Of a stretch of DNA of 64,000 bases, positions 1 through 10,400 are shown piece by piece. Every line of letters starts with the position of its first letter. The stretch's first letter is position 1. This DNA is from Zonotrichia leucophrys gambelii (taxonomy: Eukaryota > Chordata > Aves > Passeriformes > Passerellidae). Location of the stretch: contig NC_088171.1 in assembly GCF_028769735.1 (NCBI RefSeq), forward strand, positions 134,091,033 through 134,155,032. Reading direction: 5' to 3'. The position numbers and the translations under genes are program-made. Under the pieces are notes generated by a model. It searched no databases. It was given only the letters and a program-made list of their open reading frames with translations, and was not told where the DNA came from.

Positions 1-660
1 ACAATTGATTTTCCAGAGTTCCAAGGGTGAAACTCACTATCACAGTTGCTGTCATAATGATCCCACAAGGAAGATCTTATTTTTCTATTTTTCTTTTTGA
101 TTGCTTTTTTGACACTGGGAGCAATTATTGTAAGTTGTCCCAGGGCACAAGAGGCACCATCTGATTTTGAGGGAATATCTTGCCAAGCCCTGTCTCCACA
201 GATAAGACAATTCCTTTAGGAAATTGAATAGGAAGTTTGTTAAAATGATTTGTGTGAGGTTCATTGTATGTAAGAAGCTTAGTTTGATGACACCAAGTCA
301 TTACTATAAACTGGGTGATAAGGAGTAACATTTAGATGAGGGCTGTTTTTTCCCACAAAATGAAACAAGTAACAAGTGTCCATAGTTAATGAGCCTAAAA
401 ATTCCAATTCTTGAATGTCAGATTTATCAACTTCATAATTATAAGTTTGGTGTCTCAGGCTGGGAGTTGGGGAAATGTCATGATTGTCATATGGCCAATA
501 TTTATCAAAAGTGACATTATCAAAAGTTTCTGGGAAAGGCACTCCAACCAAACAAGTTGAAAGAGTTTTATCAGGGGATTGTGTTGGATAAGCAGATGGT
601 GTCGGAGCCTGTGGACTTGGCTAAGAAACCCAAACACTTGTCTTTGGTTGAATTACAGGT
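1..660 (-). pseudogene. Probable env remnant of the provirus
   Basis: The identity rests mainly on position: it follows the integrase C-terminus on the minus strand, where env belongs. Two open stretches of 68 and 90 codons lie in different frames (about 125-331 and 279-551), so the frame is broken. I could not recognise a surface or transmembrane subunit motif with certainty. It could instead be degraded sequence between pol and a lost env. Confidence 0.4.
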
Positions 661-799
661 AAAGCTTCACTATAAAAATAAAAACAAAAGGGTAAAAGCT
701 GCATTCACCCACACAAATAATAATAAAACTCCATTATTTTCTTGAACTGTTTCTGGCAGACAATTTTCTTTGGGTGATTCTGCATAGTTCATGTTTGGG

Positions 800-1690
800 T
801 GCTGTTTTCTCAGCTTCCACTCGCAGGGTCACTGGCTGGTGTGGAAGCATCCATGGGCTTTGATGGGTGGTGCAGTTTCACATTTTTTGCTGGCAGCCAC
901 TTGAGTCCTATGTCTGTAGAAATTCATGCAAACCCCTTGCCCCATGTTATAAGATCATATGGTCCTTCTATTTGTCCTGATTCTAGATTTTTTATTAAAA
1001 CTGGGGGTTCTCTTTCAGTTTTGCTTTTTTGATCATGAAATATCTGTAAATGGGGGGATCAGGCTCTTCTGCAGAGCTATTCAAAAAGTTATAAACATAC
1101 AAAGCTTTATTCAATCTTCTTTGAGGTGTATCCTGGGCTCCCCCTCCTTTCTGTTGATCTAAAATGTGTTTTAGAGTTTGATGTGTTCTTTCTACCATTC
1201 CCTGGCTTGTGGGAGAGGAGGGAATACCAAATGTATGGCAAACACCCCAGTCATTTAAAAATGTGGCAAATTCTTGTGAAGCATATGAAAGACCATTATC
1301 AGTTTTGATTTCTTGAGGGACACCTAATGAGGAAAATGCTTGTGAAAAATGCTGGCAAACATGTTTAGCTGTTCCTCCTAAATGTGCAGATGCAAAAAAT
1401 GCTTTTGAAAATGTATCAATAGAGACATGGATATTTTTAAATTTCCCAAAAGAAGGGTACTTTGTGACATCTGTTTGCCATTTTTGAAAACTTTCCAGCC
1501 CTCTTGGGTTGGTGGCATATGTAGAAGGGATAGGCTGGACAAGCTAGCAGTCAGGGCAAGCCCTTATTATGGCTTGTGCTTGCTCTAGGGAAATGTGAAA
1601 ATCTCATCTGAGCGCCTCTGCATTTTGGTGAAAAAAGGCATGACTCAATTGAGCTTGTTCAACAGTGTTAGGCAAGGTAGCTGCAGGAAG
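800..1690 (-). pseudogene. Retroviral integrase remnant (pol)
   Basis: Minus-strand translation shows the pieces of a retroviral integrase in order. An N-terminal zinc-binding remnant with paired histidines sits near 1625-1660. The catalytic core has acidic residues in WQTDV (near 1480), KTDNG (near 1295) and MVERTH (near 1190). A C-terminal domain with a WGKGFA-like motif lies near 930, typical of betaretroviral integrases. The reading frame changes more than once along the region, so this is a decayed copy. The longest open piece is 67 codons (995-1198). Confidence 0.8.
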
Positions 1691-1699
1691 CACCAAAGT

Positions 1700-2120
1700 G
1701 GAATCTTCAGTGTCTCCTGCAGCTCCCTCACCACGTGCTGCTGATGCCAATGCATCAGCTCGTGCATTCCCTTCTGCCATAAACCCTGGGAGACCAGAGT
1801 GAGCTCTAATGTGGGCAACAAAATACAGATTAGTTCTGTGTGACAAAATTTGATAAAGACAGGTGAGCCAAAGACAATTTGTTGTTCCTAACATCTTTTA
1901 AAACAGATCCTTCAATTCTCCTAACAATGTTAGCAATGTATGCTGAATCAGTGACTAAGTTAAAAGGCTCTGGAAAGAGCTGAAATGCTCTCAGCACAGC
2001 TGCCAATTCAACAGTGTGAGGAGAACCTTTGACTGTCTGAACATCTTGTTCCCAGGATTTGGTATTTTTATTTTGCCATGTAACTACTGCCTTGTGTGTT
2101 TGTCCTGGCCCATAACTGAA
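1700..2120 (-). pseudogene. Retroviral RNase H remnant (pol)
   Basis: On the minus strand, short motifs of the retroviral RNase H fold appear: a VELAAV-like helix, a VTDSAY stretch carrying one catalytic aspartate, and HIRAHSGLPG followed by GNARAD, the usual end of betaretroviral RNase H. A frameshift near 1880-1900 splits the domain. It sits between the RT connection region and integrase, as expected for pol. Confidence 0.8.
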
Positions 2121-2605
2121 GAGATTCTAAAGGTTCTTCACTGATAAGGGGTTTCTCTTTGTAGCATAATTTAGCTTTGATCAATTTGTATGCTGGATAA
2201 TGAATGGAGCAAACACCTGGAAAATCTAACAAGGCATACAACAAATCTGACTTTTGCATGGCCCAATCAAAATAGAATTTAATTATAGGTAAGTAGATGA
2301 TTGTAAATTTGCAACCTGCTGTAGAAAGAAGCCTTGCTCTGCCTTTGATGATGATTTGAGAAATCATCTCTAAAGATGTAAAGATTGTCTTTGGTGACCT
2401 GTAAGAAAGAAAAACCCATTCAGTTATTAGCAAAGGCAATTTTGAGAGGAGTCCCATTGAAAGATGAGGCCATACAGTCTCAGAGTTTCTCCTAAAACTG
2501 CAAGGAAAAAATGTTTATCTGGAACATAGAGATGTGCTGGTCTATTTTGCAGAGCATCAGTAATTTTCTCTAAAGCCTTGCAAGCTGCAGGCGTAAGGAA
2601 TCGGG
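2120..2605 (-). pseudogene. Reverse transcriptase C-terminal (thumb/connection) remnant
   Basis: Two open minus-strand pieces (2427-2605 and 2068-2457) overlap in different frames. They carry the betaretroviral thumb/connection signature LTPAACKALEKI followed by a KGRARLL-like motif and a tryptophan-containing connection segment. The fingers and palm, including the YxDD active site, are absent. The segment is joined directly to gag-like sequence, which implies a large internal deletion. Confidence 0.75.
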
Positions 2606-3202
2606 GGGATGATTTAGTGGGTCCCTCAGTGCTTCCTGCTGGCGGCGGCAACATGATTAAAAGATCTCCTCCAGTTACAGCGGAAGCCCTGGGATTATTT
2701 GGAAACAAATCTGGTTGGTTTTTTGTGTTTGTTGGTGATGGATTTAAGGATTTGGTGTTGGATTTAAGCGATCCCCCTCATCCTCTGAGGTAGAGTAGCT
2801 TTTAGTTTGGTCTACCTCTCTTACTGCAGCTGCAGTTGGTGTTTTCCTCTCCCTCTTCCTCCTTCCCCCTCTCTTGGCTGGAGAGGCAGCGCGGGGAGTT
2901 CAGGTGGAATGGTGAGGGGAAAGGGCACTGCAGCGAGAGTTTCCCAGAAAACATTTCTACAAGCCCGCAGCAAGTGGGGAGTAAATCTGCTGCTGTTTTG
3001 TCGTGGTGAGAAATAGCATTGTATCATTTGACCCCCACAGAACCCAAAGGTCTCCGGTAAACACAGCCATAGAATCGGCATTTGGGAACTTGGTCTCATT
3101 CCATGGTAGAAGCTTTTTAAGCTCTTGTTTTGGCAATGTACTTGGACTGGATTTAATTAGAGATTTTAAATGCTGATACACGTCTCTGATCGGCAGACAC
3201 AT
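2600..3202 (-). pseudogene. gag remnant (matrix side), fused to RT by deletion
   Basis: The minus-strand frame at 2957-3202 begins about 200 bp after the primer-binding site, where gag starts. It resembles a matrix domain only loosely (ELKKLL, then a short acidic/aromatic stretch ending in GDLW). Further left a proline-rich stretch (LPPPAG) could be a late-domain region; it continues in frame into RT at about 2600. Capsid, nucleocapsid and protease are not found. Identity is by position plus weak similarity. Confidence 0.5.
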
Positions 3203-3394
3203 TCTGCCCCATTGATTCCCCAGTGCTCACCTGCTGTCCTCCTTGCTTACGTTGAGCTCCAATCCAGGTACTGTCCTGCAGCAACATCTGTCCGGCCTCC
3301 GGTCACCTTCCTTTCAGGTGCCTGTTCCTCCTTGTGGGCTCTTCCTTCTCAGTTCACCAGGAGGTCTCTTACTGCTAAAAGTCCGAGTTTGCCT

Positions 3395-3412
3395 ACTAAA
3401 ATGTGGGCGCCA
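3395..3412 (-). other. Retroviral primer-binding site, tRNA-Lys type
   Basis: On the minus strand the sequence just inside the LTR reads TGGCGCCCA, identical to the first nine bases of the tRNA-Lys(1,2) primer-binding site. The remaining nine bases have diverged. Lysine primers are usual for class II endogenous retroviruses, which agrees with the pol similarity. Confidence 0.6.
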
Positions 3413-4096
3413 TTAGTAAAAGCCTGAGATGAGAGATGCAGGACTCCAGGCGGCTCTTCAAAATGCTGTTTATTGTACACAAGATTTTAAAGCAGTCTTG
3501 GGTTGTGGGCGACAGAGCCATGCCTACAGCTGTCAGTTTCAGCTACAGACAAGACTGAAGACCCTTTAGTTTTGGTTATATTGCATTATATATTTTTCTT
3601 TGCTGAGCATCTTAATACATAACCAATTAATACCTTTACTATTACCTATAGCCTATCATAACTACTATCATTACCATATTATGGTCAATACTATCCAATC
3701 ACATGAGTTAATATGTTACAGTTTAAGCTTAAAGTTGTTTTTCAGTTTTCTTGCAGCAAAAAATTCTTAGACGTTTTTCCAACTTGCCACATTGGCATGC
3801 TTGTTTGCCTGTTTCTGCTTCTCCTAAGACCTTTCTGCTTGGTAAAAATATCTTTTCGTTTGTGGTCAACATATCCTTTGCTCTAGTCATAAAACACCCT
3901 AGCAACACGACTTAACCTTTGCTTTCTTAGTTGTCCAGTCATGACTGGCTCAGCAGTTGTCAATTTAGACATGTATTGTTCTATATCAAAACTTGCTTCC
4001 ATGTCTATTTCATTCTCAGATCCTACATTCAAAGAGCTTTCTGCCAAGCACATATATCTGTGAAACTTTCTTGTCAAACTTTCATCCTTTCCAACA
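3413..4096 (-). repeat. 5' LTR of the provirus
   Basis: About 684 bp in minus orientation. The right edge gives a minus-strand start TGTTGGAAAGG, fitting the TG that opens LTRs. The left edge abuts the primer-binding site; the terminal CA is not preserved there. A TATA-like TATATAA lies at 3586-3592 and an AATAAA signal at 3469-3474, about 112 bp apart, consistent with a U3-R arrangement. The partner LTR is outside the window, so the edges are inferred. Confidence 0.65.
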
Positions 4097-4335
4097 AAGT
4101 GCTTTATAGTTTCAACATGTTACATGATAACTCAGTATTAACAAACAGAATTTTAAAAAGAAATCCTGGAAAACAGAGTGTTTTATAAAACCATCACAAC
4201 TTAACTGACATCAAACTGATGCACAGTACAGTGGTTGGTATTCTAGTATGACTGAGCATGTGGGGAGAACTTCAGATGATAAAAATTGTTCCAGACAGGA
4301 GATGTCAAGGCACAATTCTCAATGTTGAGGCAACT
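4097..4335 (-). other. Predicted 3' UTR of the y+LAT-type gene up to the LTR
   Basis: This stretch lies between the transporter stop codon and the LTR start. No minus-strand AATAAA or ATTAAA was found in it. The first canonical signal downstream is inside the LTR at 3469-3474, so the transcript may end in retroviral sequence or use a variant signal. Confidence 0.45.
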
Positions 4336-4427
4336 CTATTTACTCTTGGCTGCTGTGGGTTCCACATCTATGTCCAGGTCTGACAGAGCACAGTAGAAGA
4401 GCATCTGAACATACTTCGTTGTTGTAG
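4336..4427 (-). CDS. y+LAT-type gene, coding exon 9 (C-terminus and stop)
   Basis: The acceptor CAG precedes 4427. The exon encodes residues 478-507 of the cytosolic tail, starting TTKYVQMLF, then an acidic segment and TAG at 4336-4338. It aligns with the last exon of y+LAT1/2 (TKKYLQVL-like, then acidic residues). Too short to show up as a long ORF; found by splice phase. Confidence 0.85.
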
Positions 4428-7400
4428 CTGTAGTGGCAAAAATGTGTGACAGAAATTTAAATATATCTTAGACATACATCTGGATTTTGAGGGTTTGAAA
4501 ACATTACATAGATAGTAGAAAAATCTTGAAACACAGTAATCAATAAAATTAGGTATAAGTTATAAATAGCTAAAAGCAAAAGAAGCAAATTATTAAACTG
4601 AAATTCTTGTTTAATCATGTTTTCATCAACATTTTCATTGCTGATAGCTGAATTCAAAGTATAATAAACAAAAATATTAAAAATTTGTTTTTCCAGACTG
4701 TCTGAATTTGAGGACTAGCAACTACCCTTCAAGTGAATAATTAATTATTTCATTGTTTTTGAAAATCTGTGGACTCCTCTGATTTGGATTTTTCCATTCT
4801 TGGATGGAAAGTGAAGCAAAGATGTTCTGGTATTTCTGCCTTCCAGGGTATTAAAAAGATTAGGTTTAGTATTCACAATCCTACGTGGCTTTTATTGAGC
4901 CAACACAGTTATGACACCTACATATTGGCCTGTTTTTTACAGGTAAGCATGGTTTTGTTTTCAGAACCATGTGATAAAGCAGATGATCTGAGACATGCCA
5001 CATACCAAAGCATAGCCAAACTTCATATAAATAAGGATTTTAGGAAAAATTGTTCTTTCCTTCTTCTGACCGAGGTTTTGACATGGTGACTGGGACATGA
5101 TGTTGCTTACCAGAGAGCCAAAGTAGACATTTAGGTCGTTTTTCAACTGGCAGATAGACTCCCAAATAATATGCAGGAATGCCTGAGAGGGCAATCCCAA
5201 CCCCAATAAGGGAATTGATTGTGTCACTGTAGAGAGGCACTATAATCAGGAATAGGGAACACAAGCAATATACTATAGGGAAGAAGAGGCTAAGCTGTGA
5301 AGACAAAAAAAAAACAAAACAGCATTTGTTAAAAGATGCAACAAACACTCTATTGTAAAAATTCAGGCTTTGCAGATTAAAGTTAGACATGTCAATAATA
5401 AAAGTATGTACTGAATCTTTTTGACTGCTTACAGTCAGCATAATTTATTAACTTCTGTGTACACTGCTGAGAGTCTCTTATTTGGTATACGTCTGAGCAT
5501 CTATTTTATTTTTTTCAGGCCTGCATAACTCAGTTCCTTTACAATTAGTAAAAGATCAACCTTTGAAAGAAATACTTTAAGTAATGGGTAGCTTTCTCTC
5601 CAACTTCAGTTCAGAATTGTTACCTGTATTTTTGGTTGGAAACGACTTCTCTAGACCTCGAATTACATTCTTGATGTTGTAGAACTAAAGGACTGATTTA
5701 CAACCCTTTTTGTGGGCACTTAACAAATATATCACAAATAAGGAAAGCTGGGCCATGAAGCTGATATGACTGGAGCACCTTCCCTATGACAGCAGGCTGA
5801 GAAAGCTGGGGCTGTTCAGCCAAGAGAAGAAAAGGTTGCATGGACACCTCACAGCAACCTTCCAGCGTCTTAGGGGGCCTACAGGGAAGCTGGAGAGGGA
5901 TTCTTCACCAGGAAATGTAGTGATAGGATAAGGAATAATGGGTACAAACTGAAAGAGGAGAAATTTAGGTTAGGTATTTGGAAGAAATTCTCCACTGTGA
6001 AAGTGGCGAGACACTGGAACAGGTTGCCCAGGGAGGTTGTGGATACCCCAACTCTGGCAGTAGTTCAAGGCTAGGTTGGATAAATCCTTGAGCAACCTGG
6101 TCTGGTGGAAATTGTCCCTGCCTGTGGCAGGGATGGTTAGGACTAGGTGATCTTGGAGGTCCCTTCCAAACCTTGACCTTTTATGATTCTATGAAGGTTT
6201 CAAAAACCTCTTTATGAATTTATTTTTCACTTTTTATTTTTCCTGTCTTTAGTAGTGAGCCTTCTCAAGGGTCCAGGAGTTGACATTTGAATTCCAGCTG
6301 AAATTGGTGAGAGTTTACTGTTATAAATACTTTTTTTTTTTCCTTTTAAAGGTTAAAAATATAAGTTGATGAAAACCAACTGCTGCATTTCAGAAAAGGA
6401 AATGGTGTATGTGGAGTTGTGGTGTTGACTAAGCTGACAAATGCTGACAGGAATTAAACAGTCTTTGTGTAAAATCTGATTGTAATCCTTAGTAGAGTCA
6501 GAGGCAAAATTGCCAATAAGGCAAGATTTAATCTTTATCTTCCACATATTTTGTGGGAAAGTTTGGAAATTGAGTGCGAACATGCTCCAGGAAAATTTGG
6601 TCTGCTGTGGAAAATTGGGCAGGTTTCTAGCAGGAGGTGCTTAGAATATTTTATGCCTTTGTTTGAACTTTTTTAAAATTAATCAGGATGTTACACTTTA
6701 GTGGAAAGAAAATGTGTTTGTAAAAATGATGCAGGAGTTTAGGAAGAGAGATTGACAAAGAAGAAATATTTGGGGTGTGTTAATTTGTAATTCTCTTGAT
6801 TTTTACTGCATCACTGCAGAGCCAAAATGCAGGTCACGGAGCCAACACACAGGAGCCAGTGCATGGTTTTGTGTGCCTGCTGTGTGTTTCCATCTTTGCT
6901 TCCTGGACAATCACTGGATTAAAACTAGAAACAGGTTTTAGGCACACTTTGTTTCTGTGCACTCACCCTTGCCTAACTGATAGTCAAATGCTCTTCTAAG
7001 TCAATCATCAAACTTGCATTTTACTGTTTATGACCACTACCCAGTGGGAGGGAACATTCAAAATATATTTGATAATTTAAGCTAACTTCTGTGTGGGCAG
7101 AAATCTGGACATTTATGGGCTTTGGAAGGATTTTACTGTGCTTGTTAAATCATGTAAGTTTGATCAGAGTGTTAACCTCTCTGGAGCCTCCATCACCAGC
7201 TCTACTGAGTCTGCTGTTCTCCCAGGATGGGCTAAAAACCTCAGACATTTATTTATTCCTTTTTTTTTTTTTTTTAAACAAACATTATCATAAGTCTGAA
7301 TGAAAGAGGAATAAATGGTGTATATTATTTCAATCTCACAGCAAAACTACCCGAACAGATGTTCTTGTGGACTCTTAATGGGTTTTGCTCCTTCCTCTTG

Positions 7401-10400
7401 TATTTTGAAAGAATTTCTATGGCTAATAAATAATCTATAATATAACTGGTACTGTTATGGTTGTGATATTAAAGGTCATATAAACACATGCATTAGCTGG
7501 CTTTTAGAGCTTTCTTCCTGACTTTTTTACTTACTTTAACAGGCCGTGGTCTATGTGGCTGAGTATATCTCAGATAGATTAGTCCTGCAATAGATAGACC
7601 CACAAAGAGCCAATAGTTGAAGCAGTAGTAATTAATAAGGAGGAAAACATCTTCCACAAGGAGATAAAGTAAAGTCATTAAGCCCTAGAAACAATAAAAA
7701 ACAAAGACATTTTAATGTGAAAACAAGGACAGAGTAAAATTACAAACTGACTGGTTTCCAACCTGTTTGTATGAGCTTAGGATTTAAGTCCACTCATAAA
7801 CTGAAACCATTAGAGAAAATTCTGTGCACTGCAGGTGTGCTATACTGCCTGCACAGAAAGACCTAAACCACCAGGAATTCAATGTCTGTTTTAACACATG
7901 AGCAGAAAAACTTCCACTTTCCACATGAAAAATGTGAATGGTGGTATACCCAGAGAGTATAAATCAACTTGCTAGTGCAAACAGAGTCCTTGTGAGAAGA
8001 GTCTTTATAATGAGATTATAATTTTTAGTAAATTATTTGATGTCAAGCAGGGTGAGTATGATAATCTATTAATAAATGATATGTAACACATGGCAATGGC
8101 AGACATCAAATAAAATGCATGCTTAAATACATGGATTATTTATGAAAATAATTTCCAGTAATTCTGTGACACAAGATCTCACCTGTATAGTGGCAACAGA
8201 GAAAAAGTCAACAGAGCTATAGGCATCCAATGGTAGAAATTTAATTTTAAGAGCTTTGTCATTCCTGTTATAACTACAGTTGTAGAACATCAGCCTACAG
8301 CAGGGTCGAAGAGATGCTCCTGACATATTCTCCTCCAGTGACACTTTAAAAGCTCACATAAGAGACATAAACAGCTCTTGTCTATACCATTACATCTTTA
8401 GCCATTCTCTGTTTTCTCAGCAATGCTATTGTACTTCTCACTAATATTGTTTGGAGAGCCCATGAACGAATCAAGCCATTCTCTTTCCACTGCAATAAAC
8501 CCCTCTACGACACAAAATAACACCCCTCCCACCCCCTCAATGAGTTTAAATTGTGGGCATATGCAGAAGATGTCTCCAGGGCAGGAGAAGTCTGTGAGGA
8601 GTCCAGGGCAGAGCAGAGATGTTTTACCCCAGGTGCAAACCCCAAATGCCCAGAGATGTTTTACCCCAGGTGCAAACCCCAAATGCCAGGCAGGCACGAG
8701 GCTGGGCGTCACTTACGTTGAACAGGAGAGCAGGCACCGGTGTGAAGCACTTCACGTGAATCAAGCTCAGACTGACAGGGAGGTGTCCTTCCCTGGCTCC
8801 AACATAGAACAGCCTAAAAAAAGACTAAGGAAACTCAACCATAGGAAGAGCTTTTTGCTTCCTGACAAAGCAAAGAAACAATTCTTTTATTACTCTGTTG
8901 TAAGTGCTGTTCTCTTCTTAAGTGGCTTTAGTTTATCAAATGGTGCTAATCATGAGAAGACATCTGACTGTAACAACACCTCCATCATAAATGTATGACT
9001 TGACATGGCAAAAATTACCAAACTAGTAAAGAAGGCAGATTATAGATTCCTCTTCAATTATTTAAAATAAATCTTCTATTCCATACCGAGATGCTGCAAT
9101 AATTGATGAGTTTAAGCCACTATAGCAAGACATGGCCACTGCTATAGGAATTATCCACTTGGCATGACTAAGGGTTTCACCTGCAAATGTCTGTAACAGA
9201 AAGAAAAATAATGGTGAGGCCCACTGTGTTAGGAATACGGATAATTCTGAGAAACTCTCATGAAAACACATTATCCCAAATGTAGTGTCATAGCCCATGC
9301 TTTTTGATGGCACCCAAAAATGACTTAGGAAATTAGAATTTGGAAAAGCTGATCAGCATCAAAATAAAATTGGCAGATACAATAAAAAACATTTTTTAAA
9401 AAAACTAAGCCTAGATTAATTCAGTGATGGAAACGAGGATGATGTATTGGCTTTAAAGTATTCTGACAAATCCCAACCGTAGTAATCCATGAATTATTAT
9501 TTTATTTCTGTATAAAATATTGATAAGGTTTTAAAAAATAATTTCAGTGCACACTTCTGCACTGAAAATATTGCTGTGGTTGTGCAGCATTAAACATTAC
9601 ATACTGTGCACTAGAATGACAACGAAAAAAAAAATGGTTCTCCAACAACCCAGACTTTCTATAGCTCCTTGATCCTAGCAAAAGCATCTTTCCTATGATG
9701 TAGTGTTAGAGCAGGATTTACAGAGTATAAAAGACAATTTTTCAAGAGTATATTTATTGGATATATTCTTGATATGCACCTTCTAATATAATGGTAGTGT
9801 TACATGAAAAAATGTTTTAAGCGGCCTTCAACATGATAGTACTTCAGATGTTTGCCAAGCATGCTACCTGAAATTTTTCTGTAGTGTCCTTTAAGTTATG
9901 TTCCACAACTTACCACAGCCACCGCATCACTTGTGAGGAGAGCTGACATGTCCAACACTACATAGTATGCTATATTAGTCAATAAGTAGATAATAGCTAC
10001 AATAGGCATTGAAATTGCAATAGAAAGAGGTAAGTTCCTGCAAAAGGAAAATGGAAAAATTATTCCATGTTATTTAAAAAGAAATAATTAAATAGAAGAT
10101 TGTTCCCAGAATGGATACCTCCATAACATCTTGTAATCCATCATTCTGAATCATGGGGTTACAAAACAACGTGCAGCCATGTGTGAAACAATGCCATAAA
10201 GCCATAAAAAGCTTAGTTTGATGCTTGTGTGTCTGCCACAAGTTTAAAAAAAAAAAGCCTTAAAACATTCATACATGTAAATTTAATACACTGTCTGTTA
10301 TATGCAGCAATGTAAGAGAGCTCTGAAACAATAAGATTTAAGCACAGACTTAGATATTTTCTTGATTGTGGCATTTTTCCCTGACTCATAACCTAATGTC

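Larger units (their letters stand above)
1..4096 (-). mobile_element. Defective betaretrovirus-like (class II) endogenous provirus, 5' part
   Basis: Read on the minus strand from right to left, the order is LTR, primer-binding site, gag remnant, end of reverse transcriptase, RNase H, integrase and a probable env region that runs off the window. This is retroviral order. Frames are broken by stops and frameshifts, and most of gag, all of protease and the polymerase core of RT are missing, so it cannot encode a working virus. The pol remnants resemble betaretroviral Pol. The 3' LTR, and so the second target-site duplication, lies outside the window. Orientation is the same as the neighbouring transporter gene. 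Confidence 0.85.

Noticed and set aside
8423..8998. 191-codon plus-strand frame
   Set aside because: It runs antisense over transporter exon 6 and the 37-bp tandem duplication; the minus-strand exon has clear family similarity and splice sites.
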